A stretch of DNA of 64,000 bases, from the NCBI RefSeq assembly GCF_030730925.1, contig NZ_JAVAMB010000002.1, positions 186,001-250,000 on the forward strand, given 5' to 3'. Below the pieces are notes generated by a model. That model saw nothing but the letters and a program-made list of their open reading frames with translations. It made no database searches and was not told where the DNA came from. The stretch's first letter is position 1; each line of letters opens with the position of its first letter. The position numbers and the translations under genes are program-made. Below are positions 18,377-28,001 of the stretch, in pieces. Source of the DNA: Flavobacterium sp. DG2-3 (GTDB lineage: Bacteria > Bacteroidota > Bacteroidia > Flavobacteriales > Flavobacteriaceae).

Positions 18377-18394
18377 TCCCGATAGCTATCGGGA
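18377..18394. repeat. Perfect 18-bp palindrome, dispersed repeat copy 1
   Basis: TCCCGATAGCTATCGGGA is a perfect palindrome. It is nested in two further inverted pairs (AGCTTCTA at 18369-18376 with TAGAAGCT at 18404-18411; CTGAGGTA at 18395-18402 with TACCTCAG at 18428-18435). A near-identical copy is at 60930-60947. Confidence 0.75.
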
Positions 18395-18450
18395 CTGAGG
18401 TAATAGAAGCTAAGTTTTTAGTTTTTGTACCTCAGTATTTTTAAATGGAA

Positions 18451-18479
18451 AAAAGTCTCAACAAAATATTGAGACTTTT
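18451..18479 (-). terminator. Terminator of sucD
   Basis: Perfect 11-bp stem AAAAGTCTCAA / TTGAGACTTTT with a 7-base loop, 31 bp after the sucD stop. On the minus strand it ends in a short T run. Confidence 0.85.
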
Positions 18480-18509
18480 CTGGAATTTGTTATTTTGAAT
18501 ATTTGGAGA

Positions 18510-19382
18510 TTATCCTAATACTTCTTTTACTTTTTTACCAATTTCAGCTGGCGAATCAACAACGTGAATTCCGTTGTCTCTCATGATTTGTTTTTTAGCG
18601 GCAGCAGTATCATCAGAACCACCAACGATTGCACCTGCGTGCCCCATTGTTCTACCAGCAGGAGCAGTTTCTCCAGCGATAAAACCAATAACTGGTTTAC
18701 GGTTACCGTCAGCTTTTACCCATCTTGCAGCATCAGCTTCAAGTTGTCCACCGATTTCACCAATCATGATGATAGCTTCAGTTTCTGGATCGTTCATTAA
18801 TAATTCAACAGCTTCTTTAGTTGTAGTTCCAATAATTGGATCTCCACCAATACCAATAGCTGTAGTGATTCCTAAACCTTGTTTTACAACTTGGTCAGCA
18901 GCTTCATAAGTTAAAGTTCCAGATTTAGAAACGATACCAACTGTTCCTTTTTTGAAAACGAAACCTGGCATAATACCAACTTTAGCTTCACCTGGAGTAA
19001 TTACACCTGGACAGTTTGGACCAATTAATCTTGAATTTCTTTCTTTAACATAATTATTTGCTTTAATCATATCTGCTACAGGAATTCCTTCTGTAATAGC
19101 AATAATTACTTTAATTCCAGCATCAGCAGCTTCCATAATTGCATCAGCAGCAAAAGCTGGCGGAACAAAAATGATAGAAGTATCAGCACCAGCTTGATCA
19201 ACAGCATCTTTTACTGTATTAAAAACTGGACGATCTAAATGGCTAGTACCACCTTTTCCTGGAGTTACACCTCCAACAACATTAGTACCGTACTCAATCA
19301 TTTGAGAAGCGTGGAAAGTTCCTTCGCTCCCTGTAAATCCCTGAACAATTATTTTGGAATCTTTATTAACTAAAACACTCAT
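18510..19382 (-). CDS. sucD: Succinate-CoA ligase, alpha subunit
   Basis: 290 residues, full length. A CoA-binding Rossmann domain starts with [20 protein letters not shown]. The ligase domain contains the phosphohistidine motif [13 protein letters not shown] (His near 246). It couples succinyl-CoA to succinate plus ATP or GTP in the TCA cycle as a partner of SucB/SucC. The beta subunit is not in this window, so the two subunit genes are apart, as is usual in flavobacteria. Confidence 0.97.
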   Translation of the reverse strand: MSVLVNKDSKIIVQGFTGSEGTFHASQMIEYGTNVVGGVTPGKGGTSHLDRPVFNTVKDAVDQAGADTSIIFVPPAFAADAIMEAADAGIKVIIAITEGIPVADMIKANNYVKERNSRLIGPNCPGVITPGEAKVGIMPGFVFKKGTVGIVSKSGTLTYEAADQVVKQGLGITTAIGIGGDPIIGTTTKEAVELLMNDPETEAIIMIGEIGGQLEADAARWVKADGNRKPVIGFIAGETAPAGRTMGHAGAIVGGSDDTAAAKKQIMRDNGIHVVDSPAEIGKKVKEVLG

Positions 19383-19417
19383 GATATATATTTTATGTAG
19401 TTTTTAAATTTGTGTTG

Positions 19418-19425
19418 CAAAAATA
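19418..19425 (-). promoter_or_regulatory. Candidate -7 box of the sucD promoter
   Basis: Minus-strand octamer TATTTTTG matches TAnnTTTG, 35 bp before the sucD ATG. A correctly spaced -33 TTG is not clear. Confidence 0.4.
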
Positions 19426-19468
19426 AGGTTTTGTAATGTATTTTGCCTCTTTTATTGTCAAAAAAATA

Positions 19469-19831
19469 TTAAGAAAATTGACTCATTTGATAACCTTTAT
19501 AAAGTTTATCATCTTTTATCTGCCAGATTGTTGCAAAATGCGCCAAAAGCATTTCCTCTCGCGGATTCTCAATTGTTTTCACGAAATGAGAATAACGCAC
19601 TGATACTAAATCATCTTCAGAAATAATATGGCTTATTCTCACTTTAGATCGCACATAAGCACGACTCAGATCGTTAGCCATTTCTATTATAGCATTATAG
19701 TCCATCTTAATAAAACCTTTACTGCTATTCCACTCCAATGTAACGTCAGGATGCAGATATGTTTTTAAAATTTCGCTATCAATTAGGGCATCTGACTTAT
19801 AAAATTTCTGAACAAATTCTTTAATAGACAT
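19469..19831 (-). CDS. NTF2-like (SnoaL-type) small protein
   Basis: 120 residues with the NTF2-like cone-fold pattern: N-terminal helix (IKEFVQKFYKSDALIDSEILKTYLHPDVTLEWN), middle helix (YNAIIEMANDLSRAY) and C-terminal strands (LVSVRYSHFVKT, LAHFATIWQIKDDKLYKGYQMSQ). Family members are enzymes or ligand-binding proteins; nothing here fixes a reaction. Only one base separates its start from the stop of the LpxD-like gene, so the two are translationally linked and it belongs to the tail of the lipid A block. A role in envelope metabolism is an inference from position. Confidence 0.75.
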   Translation of the reverse strand: MSIKEFVQKFYKSDALIDSEILKTYLHPDVTLEWNSSKGFIKMDYNAIIEMANDLSRAYVRSKVRISHIISEDDLVSVRYSHFVKTIENPREEMLLAHFATIWQIKDDKLYKGYQMSQFS

Positions 19832-19832
19832 A

Positions 19833-20762
19833 TTACTTCAATTTACTTAAAATTTCAGGAATCTTCTTGATATTGGCTAATTGTTTCAATTTTTCTCTTG
19901 ACTCTTCAATTGGAGTACCAAAATAGGATTTTCCGCCTTCAACCGACTTAGTTACACCTGTCTGCCCCATTACAACGGCTTTTGCCCCAATTGTAATACC
20001 GCTTGTGGTTCCTACTTGTCCCCACAAAGTTACTTCGTCCTCAATAATTACACAGCCCGCAATACCAGTTTGCGAAGCAATCAGACATTTTTTGCCAATT
20101 ACGGTATCATGTCCAACATGCACTTGATTATCTAGTTTAGTACCTGCACCAATTGTGGTATCTCCAGTAACGCCTTTATCGATAGTACACAAAGCACCGA
20201 TACCAACATTATCTTCAATAACAACTCTTCCGCCAGAAATTAACTGATCGAAACCTTCAGGACGTTTTTTATAATAAAAAGCATCGGCTCCTAAAATGGT
20301 TCCAGCATGTATAATAACATTATCGCCAATTACAGTATGGTCGTAAATAGAAACATTAGAATGTATCAGGCAGTTTTTACCAATTTTCACATGGTTTCCA
20401 ACAAAAGTATTAGGCTGTATAACTGTTCCCTCTCCTATTTGTGCAGTAGAAGCAATGGCAACATTAGCAAACTGAAACGGCTTAAAATGCTTGGTAAGAA
20501 TATTAAAATCTCTAAATGGATCATCAGAAATTAAAAGCGCTTTACCTTCTGGACATTCTACTTCTTTGTTTATCAAAACAATAGTTGCAGCCGACTGCAA
20601 AGCTTTATCATAATATTTTGGATGGTCAACAAAAACAATATCTCCAGGCTCTACAACGTGTATTTCGTTCATGCCTAAAACTTGAAAGTCTTTGTCGCCA
20701 ATAAATTTGCAATTAAGCAAATTGGCAATTTCTTGTAAAGAATGACTCTTTGGAAATTTCAT
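19833..20762 (-). CDS. Second LpxD-like left-handed beta-helix acyltransferase
   Basis: 309 residues. It has an LpxD-type N-terminal uridine-binding-like domain (about 1-100, with EPGDIVFVDHPKYYDKAL) and hexapeptide repeats from about 105. It keeps the histidine position of LpxD (DNQVHVGHDTVIG), but the LpxD GADGFGF motif is changed to GADAFYYKKRPEGF, suggesting a different acyl chain or acceptor. A true lpxD lies three genes upstream. It may acylate another nucleotide sugar or serve as an alternative N-acyltransferase. It is linked to efp upstream (208 bp gap) and to the NTF2-like gene downstream. Confidence 0.85.
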   Translation of the reverse strand: MKFPKSHSLQEIANLLNCKFIGDKDFQVLGMNEIHVVEPGDIVFVDHPKYYDKALQSAATIVLINKEVECPEGKALLISDDPFRDFNILTKHFKPFQFANVAIASTAQIGEGTVIQPNTFVGNHVKIGKNCLIHSNVSIYDHTVIGDNVIIHAGTILGADAFYYKKRPEGFDQLISGGRVVIEDNVGIGALCTIDKGVTGDTTIGAGTKLDNQVHVGHDTVIGKKCLIASQTGIAGCVIIEDEVTLWGQVGTTSGITIGAKAVVMGQTGVTKSVEGGKSYFGTPIEESREKLKQLANIKKIPEILSKLK

Positions 20763-20786
20763 ATAGTATAATTAGAAAACTTGTAA

Positions 20787-20960
20787 ATTAGAAAATGAGT
20801 CAATTAGAAAATTTATATCCAAAATTATGTTGATCTAAAAATTATCTAATGGGCTCATTGTCCTATTATCTCAATTAGAAAATGAGTCAATTAGAATGTG
20901 AATATACAAAATTATGTCGACTCACAAATTTTCTAATTGACTCATTGTCAAATTATCTTA
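20787..20960. repeat. Two tandem 87-bp diverged repeats between lpxD-like gene and efp
   Basis: Units 20787-20873 and 20874-20960 are the same length and start with the same 23 bases (beginning ATTAGAAAATGAGTCAATTA). Later parts diverge but keep order. Each unit also has TCATTGTC near its end, and the second carries AATTTTCTAATTGACTCATT, the inverse of its own start, so each can fold. No coding capacity. Confidence 0.8.
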
Positions 20961-20970
20961 ATTAAAATAA

Positions 20971-21537
20971 CTATTCTTTAACACGCTCCATGTAAGAACC
21001 TGAAGCTGTATCGATTTTAATTTTATCACCTTCATTGATGAACAACGGAACGTTAATTGTCGCTCCTGTTTCAACTGTAGCAGATTTTGTTGCGTTTGTA
21101 GCAGTATTTCCTTTTACTCCTGGCTCTGCATAAGTAACTTCAAGAATTACAGATGTTGGCATATCTACTGATAAAGGCAAATCTGTTTCTGTATTGATTT
21201 GTACCATCACATTTGTTCCTTCTTTTAACAAATCTGGAGCATCCAAAATGTTTTTGTTTAAAGAAATTTGTTCAAACGTTTCAGCATTCATAAAGTGGAA
21301 TTCATCACCTTCTGGATATAAGTATTGGAAAGTATGTGTCTCAACACGAATAACATCAATTTTATGACCAGCTGAAAAAGTATTGTCTAATACTTTTCCT
21401 GAAGTTAAACTTTTTAGTTTTGTTCTTACGAAAGCTGGACCTTTTCCAGGCTTTACGTGAAGAAATTCAATAATTTTATAGATATCGTGATTAAATTTAA
21501 TACACAATCCGTTTCTAATATCTGATGTAGACGCCAT
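20971..21537 (-). CDS. efp: Translation elongation factor P
   Basis: 188 residues, three OB-like domains. The tip loop HVKPGKGPAFVRTKL carries the lysine that is modified in many bacteria. Conserved blocks include YLYPEGDEFHFMN, DLPLSVDMPTSVILEV and the C-terminal GDKIKIDTASGSYMERV. EF-P relieves ribosome stalling at proline runs. It is embedded between lpxA and the second lpxD-like gene, an arrangement I regard as usual in flavobacteria. Confidence 0.97.
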   Translation of the reverse strand: MASTSDIRNGLCIKFNHDIYKIIEFLHVKPGKGPAFVRTKLKSLTSGKVLDNTFSAGHKIDVIRVETHTFQYLYPEGDEFHFMNAETFEQISLNKNILDAPDLLKEGTNVMVQINTETDLPLSVDMPTSVILEVTYAEPGVKGNTATNATKSATVETGATINVPLFINEGDKIKIDTASGSYMERVKE

Positions 21538-21660
21538 TTGTTTTTTATTTTAGATTTTTGAATGTAGATTTTAGATCCAAAACTTAGAATCAATCTTCAT
21601 TTTTTTTATTTTTTCAACTGTAGTTTAGAACTCTAAAATCAGAAATCTAAACTCTTAAAT

Positions 21661-22446
21661 TTAATAATTTCCTGAATAACCTTTCATGATTCCTCGAGAA
21701 GAGTTTCTAATGAAATCTAAAATTTCATCTCTTTCAGGAGTCGCTTCCATTTCAGCTTCAATAATACTTAAAGCCTGAGTTGTATTGTAATTCTTTTGGT
21801 ATAAAATTCTATATATTTCCTGAATTTCTCTAATCTTTTCAGTAGTAAATCCTCTTCTTCTTAAACCAACAGAGTTAATTCCAACATAAGACAAAGGCTC
21901 TTTTGCCGCTTTTGTAAATGGCGGAACATCTTTTCTTACCAAAGATCCTCCAGAAATCATAGCGTGATCTCCAATATGAATAAATTGGTGAATAGCAGCT
22001 AAACCACCAATAACAGCATGATTTCCAACTACTACGTGGCCTGCTAAAGCAACACCATTTACGATAATAGCGTTATTTCCGATCTCGCAGTCGTGTGCGA
22101 TGTGAGCATAAGCCATTACTAAACAGTTGTTTCCTATTATAGTTTGGCCAGAAGCAATTGTTCCTCTATTGATAGTAACACATTCTCTAATTGTACAATT
22201 ATCACCGATAATAGCAAGAGAATCTTCACCTCCGAATTTTAAATCTTGTGGCACCGCAGAAATTACAGCTCCTGGAAAAATGTTGCAATTTTTTCCAATT
22301 CTAGCCCCTTCCATGATGGTCACGTTTGAACCAATCCAAGTACCATCACCAATAACAACATTATTGTGAATTGTTGTAAATGGCTCTATTACAACGTTTT
22401 TAGCGATTTTCGCGCCTGGATGAACATATGCTAATGGTTGATTCAT
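21661..22446 (-). CDS. lpxA: UDP-N-acetylglucosamine O-acyltransferase LpxA
   Basis: 261 residues, a left-handed beta-helix of hexapeptide repeats followed by a C-terminal helical region. The active-site block MAYAHIAHDCEIG contains the catalytic histidine; NCTIRECVTINRGT and VNGVALAGHVVVG are further LpxA hallmarks. It transfers a 3-hydroxyacyl chain from ACP to UDP-GlcNAc, the first step of lipid A synthesis. It lies 74 bp after lpxC-fabZ and shares its direction. Confidence 0.97.
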   Translation of the reverse strand: MNQPLAYVHPGAKIAKNVVIEPFTTIHNNVVIGDGTWIGSNVTIMEGARIGKNCNIFPGAVISAVPQDLKFGGEDSLAIIGDNCTIRECVTINRGTIASGQTIIGNNCLVMAYAHIAHDCEIGNNAIIVNGVALAGHVVVGNHAVIGGLAAIHQFIHIGDHAMISGGSLVRKDVPPFTKAAKEPLSYVGINSVGLRRRGFTTEKIREIQEIYRILYQKNYNTTQALSIIEAEMEATPERDEILDFIRNSSRGIMKGYSGNY

Positions 22447-22520
22447 CTGTATGTTTTATATTTTTAATTAAAATATTCTGATTTGAAGCAACAAACCTAA
22501 ACAATAAATTTGATAATTTA

Positions 22521-23918
22521 TTATTGTTTTCTTGCTATTTGTGCCATTAATTCAGCCTCAGTTACCAATTTACCATTTGCATAAGCGTTTGCTTGCATAT
22601 GACAAATTCCTCTTCTGATAGGAGAAATTAACTCACATTTAAAAATTAAAGTATCACCTGGCAATACTTTGTGTTTAAATTTAACATTATCAATTTTCAT
22701 GAAATATGTCAAATAATTTTCAGGATCTGGAACTGTGCTTAACACTAAAATTCCGCCTGTTTGTGCCATTGCTTCAACAATTAATACACCTGGCATAACT
22801 GGAGCTTCTGGGAAGTGACCAACGAAGAAATTCTCGTTCATCGTAACGTTTTTCAAACCTACTACGTGACGATCAGACATTTCGATAATTCTGTCGATTA
22901 ACAAGAATGGCGGTCTATGAGGAAGCATTGCCATAATTTTATGAATATCCATCAGTGGCTCCTGATTTAAGTCATAAGTTGGCACATGGTTTCTCTGCTC
23001 TATTTTGATAATTTTAGCCAATTTCTTTGCAAACTGAGTATTTACAAAGTGCCCTGGCTTGTTTGCGATAATTTTTCCTTGGATACGAACTCCAATTAAA
23101 GATAAATCTCCAATTACGTCAAGCAATTTATGTCTTGCCGCTTCATTTGGATAATGCAATGTCAGATTATCTAAAACGCCGTTTGGTTTTACAGAAATCT
23201 CCTCTTTACCAAAAGCTTTCTTTAAATTTTCCATTGTAGATTCAGAGATTTCTTTATCTACATAAACGATTGCATTGTTTAAATCTCCACCTTTAATAAG
23301 TCCGTGCTCTAACAAAGATTCTAATTCATGAAGGAAACTAAAAGTTCTAGAGCTTGCAATTTCAGATTTAAAATCGGCTAGACTTTTAAGAGTGGCATTT
23401 TGAGTACCTAAAACTTTTGTACCAAAATCTACCATAGTAGTAACCTGATATTCGTCGCTAGGCATTACAAGAATTTCGCTTCCCGTAGCTTCGTCAGTAA
23501 AAGAAATAACTTCTTTTACAACATAAACGTTACGGCTTGCGTCTTGTTCTTCAATTCCTGCTTTCTCAATTGCTTCAACAAAATATTTTGATGAACCATC
23601 CATAATTGGAAGTTCAGAGGCATTCAATTCAATAATGACATTATCCAAATCACATCCAACAACTGCTGCCAAAACGTGTTCAGGAGTTTGAATTTTCACT
23701 CCAAGTTTCTCAAGATTTGTTCCTCTTTGAGTATTAACAACATAATTAGCATCAGCTTCAATAACTGGTTGACCTTGCAAATCTACTCTTACAAAAGTGA
23801 AACCATTATTAACAGGTGCAGGTTTAAAAGTCATTGTAACTTCTTTTCCAGTGTGTAAACCAACTCCTGTTAGCGAAATTTCATTTTTGATGGTCTTCTG
23901 TTTAACCATTATTTCCAT
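22521..23918 (-). CDS. lpxC-fabZ: Bifunctional UDP-3-O-acyl-GlcNAc deacetylase / 3-hydroxyacyl-ACP dehydratase
   Basis: 465 residues, a fusion. Residues 1 to about 310 are LpxC with the zinc-site elements [27 protein letters not shown] and [13 protein letters not shown]. Residues about 320-465 are FabZ with [13 protein letters not shown] and the catalytic [20 protein letters not shown]. It combines the committed step of lipid A synthesis with the dehydration step of fatty-acid elongation, which compete for the same hydroxyacyl-ACP. The start overlaps the end of lpxD by 17 bases (ATG at 23918) or 8 bases if the second ATG at 23909 is used. Confidence 0.97.
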   Translation of the reverse strand: MEIMVKQKTIKNEISLTGVGLHTGKEVTMTFKPAPVNNGFTFVRVDLQGQPVIEADANYVVNTQRGTNLEKLGVKIQTPEHVLAAVVGCDLDNVIIELNASELPIMDGSSKYFVEAIEKAGIEEQDASRNVYVVKEVISFTDEATGSEILVMPSDEYQVTTMVDFGTKVLGTQNATLKSLADFKSEIASSRTFSFLHELESLLEHGLIKGGDLNNAIVYVDKEISESTMENLKKAFGKEEISVKPNGVLDNLTLHYPNEAARHKLLDVIGDLSLIGVRIQGKIIANKPGHFVNTQFAKKLAKIIKIEQRNHVPTYDLNQEPLMDIHKIMAMLPHRPPFLLIDRIIEMSDRHVVGLKNVTMNENFFVGHFPEAPVMPGVLIVEAMAQTGGILVLSTVPDPENYLTYFMKIDNVKFKHKVLPGDTLIFKCELISPIRRGICHMQANAYANGKLVTEAELMAQIARKQ

Positions 23919-24945
23919 TTTTTGGGTTTATTATTTGTTTTTTTAATTCTTCAACTTCAGCCACAATTTTAGGCAGATTCTTAAAATGAACATACGATTT
24001 ATTAAAATCGGTATATCCAAGAGACGGAGTTCCTTGTAAAACTTCGTCGTCTTTAATGTTTCTGGCTACACCCGACTGCGCTTGAAGCCTAACATTATTA
24101 CCTATTGTTAAGTGGCCTGCAATACCTACTTGTCCACCAATCATACAATTTTCGCCAATTTTTGTAGAACCCGCAACACCACTTTGAGCAGCAATCACAG
24201 TATTTTTTCCAATTTCTACATTGTGCGCAATCTGAATCTGATTGTCTAGCTTCACTCCTTTTCTAATAACTGTAGAACCAAGAGTTGCTCTGTCTATCGT
24301 AGTATTAGCACCAATATCTACGTTATCTTCAATAATAACATTTCCAATTTGCGGCACTTTACTGTATTCGCCATTTTCGTTTGGAGCAAATCCGAAACCA
24401 TCAGCGCCGATAATAACGCCAGAATGTACCGTACAATTGTTTCCAATAACAGTTTCTGAATAAATTTTAGCACCAGCAAAAATGAATACATTATCGCCAA
24501 TAACAACGTTATCGCCAATAAAACTGTTCGGATAAATTTTTACATTATCACCTAAAACTACATTTTGTCCAACATAACTAAAACTTCCCAAATATAGATT
24601 TTCGCCATATTTAGTACCTTCAGACATAAATGACTGAGGCTCGATGCCCGTTTTATTTAATTTGACTTGATTATAAAAGTGTAAAAGTTTAGAAAACGCT
24701 GCATAAGCATCTTCCACTTTAATTAGTGTAGTTGTAATTTCCTGTTCTGGAATAAAGCTTTCATTAACAATTGTTACTGTCGCTTTTGTAGTATATATAT
24801 AATTGATATACTTAGGATTAGCCAAAAAAGTAAGCGATCCCTCGTCTCCTTCTTCGATTTTAGAAAGCTTAGAAACTTCTGCATTGGGATTCCCAACAAC
24901 TTCTCCTTCTAAAATTCCTGCTATTTGTTCTGCTGTAAATTTCAT
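23902..24945 (-). CDS. lpxD: UDP-3-O-(3-hydroxyacyl)glucosamine N-acyltransferase LpxD
   Basis: 347 residues. An N-terminal LpxD domain ([23 protein letters not shown]) is followed by a long hexapeptide beta-helix. It has [20 protein letters not shown] and the catalytic histidine in [20 protein letters not shown]. It adds the N-linked hydroxyacyl chain in lipid A synthesis. First gene of the lpxD / lpxC-fabZ / lpxA / efp / lpxD-like run, with its 3' end overlapping lpxC-fabZ. Confidence 0.97.
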   Translation of the reverse strand: MKFTAEQIAGILEGEVVGNPNAEVSKLSKIEEGDEGSLTFLANPKYINYIYTTKATVTIVNESFIPEQEITTTLIKVEDAYAAFSKLLHFYNQVKLNKTGIEPQSFMSEGTKYGENLYLGSFSYVGQNVVLGDNVKIYPNSFIGDNVVIGDNVFIFAGAKIYSETVIGNNCTVHSGVIIGADGFGFAPNENGEYSKVPQIGNVIIEDNVDIGANTTIDRATLGSTVIRKGVKLDNQIQIAHNVEIGKNTVIAAQSGVAGSTKIGENCMIGGQVGIAGHLTIGNNVRLQAQSGVARNIKDDEVLQGTPSLGYTDFNKSYVHFKNLPKIVAEVEELKKQIINPKNGNNG

Positions 24946-24950
24946 CGCGA

Positions 24951-24958
24951 CAAAAATA
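24951..24958 (-). promoter_or_regulatory. -7 box of the lpx operon, very close to the lpxD start
   Basis: Minus-strand TATTTTTG matches TAnnTTTG and ends only 5 bp before the lpxD ATG, which would give an almost leaderless transcript. The 39-bp gap to the HD gene leaves little other room for a promoter, apart from readthrough. No clear -33 element. Confidence 0.45.
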
Positions 24959-24984
24959 TAAAAAATAGGATTTAAATGTTAATT

Positions 24985-26214
24985 TTATATAAGTTGTTTT
25001 GGGAAACAGATATAATATTTTGTTACCAATTTAGATAACGATTTCAAATTCAGCTGGTCAGAAGCTTCAACAACATCCTCAATTGTTTTATCTTTTTTCA
25101 AAATACGGATAGGTTCTGCTTCTTTACTATACGCCTGATTTTTAATTTTTCCTCTAAAAATAAAATATCCTGCATCCAATTGCGAAATATGATGCTTATT
25201 GGCAAACTGCTCTTTTAAAGACTGAGATTCTTCCATAGAGACTTTCTCTGCACTCATTTTAATTTTAAGCAAATCTCTGTTAATGATCATTTTACTCAAA
25301 GTGCTTAAAACAAAATCATCATGTCTCTGCCAAGTTTTTAGAGCGCTAATAATATCAAAATCATCTAATTGCGAAAACAAATCCAACTTCTCGGCATCAA
25401 AATCTTCAAGTGTTACTTTATTGTGCATAAAATAAGAAAGCGGCTCGCTGCAAGGAAGATCTACTCCTTTTAAAACCAGTTCTTTGGCTCTTTTTAATAC
25501 CTTCATCAAAATTAATTCGGCAACCAAACTTGTTTTATGTAAATACGCCTGCCAGTACATTAATCTTCTAGAAAGCAGAAATTTCTCTACAGAATAAATT
25601 CCTTTTTCTTCGATTACCAAAACATCATTTTCAACATTCATCATCTGAATCAAACGTTCAGAATTTACATTTCCTTCAGCAACTCCCGTATAAAAACTAT
25701 CACGTTTCAAATAATCCATTCGATCCATATCCAATTGGCTCGAAATTAATTGCAACATGAATTTTCTATGATATTCTCCTTTAAAAACCTGAATCGCCAA
25801 ACTTAATCTTCCGTCAAACTCATCATTTAACTGATTCATAAACAGTAGTGAAATGGCTTCGTGGTGTACATCTTCTACAATACTTTTTTCCATTGCATGA
25901 GAAAATGGCCCATGTCCTATATCGTGAAGTAAAATGGCGATTAAAAGCGCATTTTCTTCCTCTTCAGAAATGACAACATCTTTAAAACGAAGCGTATCGA
26001 TCGCTTTTTTCATCAGATGCATACATCCTAAAGCGTGATGAAAACGGGTATGATTGGCTCCTGGATACACCAAATACGATAATCCCATTTGAGAAATACG
26101 GCGTAGACGCTGAAAATAAGGATGCTGAATTAAATCGTAAACCAGCTCGTTCGGAATCGTTATAAATCCATATATAGGATCGTTGAATATTTTTAATTTA
26201 TTGATCTGAGTCAC
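24985..26214 (-). CDS. HD-domain phosphohydrolase (dNTPase/SAMHD1-like)
   Basis: 409 residues. The metal-binding HD set is visible: HTRFHHALGCMHL, then LLHDIGHGPFSHAMEK. The N-terminus KIFNDPIYGFITIP and SQLDMDRMDYLKRDSFYTG are typical of the YdhJ/YwfO group of HD proteins related to deoxynucleoside triphosphatases. Probable substrate is a nucleotide, but the specificity is unknown. It lies 39 bp upstream of lpxD in the same direction and divergent from porX (223-bp gap). Confidence 0.9.
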   Translation of the reverse strand: MTQINKLKIFNDPIYGFITIPNELVYDLIQHPYFQRLRRISQMGLSYLVYPGANHTRFHHALGCMHLMKKAIDTLRFKDVVISEEEENALLIAILLHDIGHGPFSHAMEKSIVEDVHHEAISLLFMNQLNDEFDGRLSLAIQVFKGEYHRKFMLQLISSQLDMDRMDYLKRDSFYTGVAEGNVNSERLIQMMNVENDVLVIEEKGIYSVEKFLLSRRLMYWQAYLHKTSLVAELILMKVLKRAKELVLKGVDLPCSEPLSYFMHNKVTLEDFDAEKLDLFSQLDDFDIISALKTWQRHDDFVLSTLSKMIINRDLLKIKMSAEKVSMEESQSLKEQFANKHHISQLDAGYFIFRGKIKNQAYSKEAEPIRILKKDKTIEDVVEASDQLNLKSLSKLVTKYYICFPKQLI

Positions 26215-26437
26215 AGTCTGGTTATTTTTTTGGTCAACAAATATAAGTAAATAAGTATAAAGAGTCTGGTGTTTTTTACTTAAAAATCATAATCGAAATT
26301 ATGATGATTATCAATAAAATACATTTAAAAATGTTAAAATGCAAAATAAATTCATGCATCTTGTTTGGCAATTTTATACTATTTTTAATACTTTTTAAGT
26401 TCTATAACTTTAAATTGCAGTAAAATTAAATTGATTT

Positions 26438-27991
26438 ATGGATAAGATAAAAATACTTTGGGTCGACGATGAAATCGATCTTTTAAAGCCACACATATTA
26501 TTTCTAGAAAAAAAGAATTACGAAGTTACTACTTGCAATAACGGTCTTGACGCGATTGCTTTGTTTGAAGAAGATAATTTTGATATTGTTTTTCTAGATG
26601 AAAACATGCCTGGAATGAGCGGATTAGAGACGCTTTCTGAAATGAAAGAAAAAAAATCTGCTATTCCGATGATTATGATCACCAAAAGCGAGGAAGAATA
26701 TATAATGGAAGAAGCCATTGGATCTAAAATCGCTGATTATTTGATCAAACCAGTAAATCCGAATCAGATTCTTTTGAGTTTGAAGAAAAATCTAGACGAT
26801 TCGAGGTTAATTACCGAGAAAACCACTTTGGATTACCAGAAAGAATTCAGAAAAATTTCGATGGAATTGGCAATGGTCAATTCTTATGAAGATTGGATAG
26901 AATTATATAAAAAATTACTTTTTTGGGAATTAAAACTAGAAGACATCAACGATACAGCAATGATCGAAATTTTAGAATCTCAAAAAGTCGAAGCCAATTC
27001 GCAATTCGGAAAATATATCGAAAGAAATTACGAAGACTGGTTTGAGCCAAAAGCAGAAAAACCAATTATGTCTAACACTCTTTTTAAAGAATTGGTAGTT
27101 CCTGAAATTAAAAAGAAAGACAAACCTATTCTGTTTGTGGTTATTGACAACCTGCGTTACGACCAATGGAAGTCTTTTGAAACTGTAATTTCAAACTATT
27201 ATAAGCTTGAAAAAGAAGTTCCCTACTACTCTATTCTTCCAACTGCTACGCAATATGCTAGAAACTCTATTTTCTCTGGTTTAATGCCTTTAGAAATGGA
27301 AAAAAAGCATCCTGAATATTGGAAAAATGATGTTGAAGACGGAGGAAAAAACCTTTATGAAGCAGAATTTTTATCGGCTCAATTAAAACGTCTAGGTTTA
27401 AATATTAAGGAAGATTATTTTAAAATCACGAATTATTCTGGCGGAAAAAAATTAGCAGAAAACTTCAAAGCCTTAAAAGGAAATGACTTAGTAACGGTAG
27501 TTTACAACTTTGTTGATATGCTTTCGCATGCTAAAACAGAAATGGAAGTGGTAAAAGAATTGGCTTCAGACGATAAAGCCTATCGTTCTTTAACTCTAAG
27601 CTGGTTTAAAAATTCTCCATTATTAGAAATTATTCAGCAGGCACAGCTTTTAGGTTTCAAACTGATTTTAACAACAGATCACGGAACAATAAATGTAAAA
27701 AATCCGTCGAAAGTTGTGGGAGATAAAAATACAAGTCTGAATTTGCGTTATAAAACTGGTCGCAGTTTAACTTACGAACAAAAAGATGTTTATGTAGTTA
27801 AAGAGCCTAAAACCATTGGTTTGCCTGCGATAAACATGAGCAGTTCGTTTATTTTTGCCAAAAATGATTTCTTTCTGGCTTATGTAAACAACTACAATCA
27901 TTATGTTAGTTATTACAAAAACACCTATCAGCATGGAGGAATTTCGTTAGAAGAAATGATTATTCCATTCTTGGTTTTCAATCCTAAATAA
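26438..27991 (+). CDS. porX: PorX, T9SS response regulator with PglZ domain
   Basis: 517 residues. The receiver domain spans about 1-120 with the acidic pair Asp10/Asp11, phosphoacceptor Asp54 (IVFLDENMPG), the conserved Thr/Ser-Lys region (MIMITKSEEE) and Lys104 region (YLIKPVNP). A helical linker follows, then a PglZ alkaline-phosphatase-like domain (about 205-517) with VVIDNLRYDQWKSFE, LPTATQYARNS and LTTDHGTINV metal-site motifs. PorX with the kinase PorY controls type IX secretion and gliding genes in this phylum. It is transcribed divergently from the HD gene. No PorY is in the window. Confidence 0.96.
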   Translation: MDKIKILWVDDEIDLLKPHILFLEKKNYEVTTCNNGLDAIALFEEDNFDIVFLDENMPGMSGLETLSEMKEKKSAIPMIMITKSEEEYIMEEAIGSKIADYLIKPVNPNQILLSLKKNLDDSRLITEKTTLDYQKEFRKISMELAMVNSYEDWIELYKKLLFWELKLEDINDTAMIEILESQKVEANSQFGKYIERNYEDWFEPKAEKPIMSNTLFKELVVPEIKKKDKPILFVVIDNLRYDQWKSFETVISNYYKLEKEVPYYSILPTATQYARNSIFSGLMPLEMEKKHPEYWKNDVEDGGKNLYEAEFLSAQLKRLGLNIKEDYFKITNYSGGKKLAENFKALKGNDLVTVVYNFVDMLSHAKTEMEVVKELASDDKAYRSLTLSWFKNSPLLEIIQQAQLLGFKLILTTDHGTINVKNPSKVVGDKNTSLNLRYKTGRSLTYEQKDVYVVKEPKTIGLPAINMSSSFIFAKNDFFLAYVNNYNHYVSYYKNTYQHGGISLEEMIIPFLVFNPK

Positions 27992-28001
27992 AAATAATTT
28001 A

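Noticed and set aside
18574..18909. 111-codon frame opposite sucD
   Set aside because: It lies wholly within the strongly supported sucD on the other strand and has a shadow-like composition.
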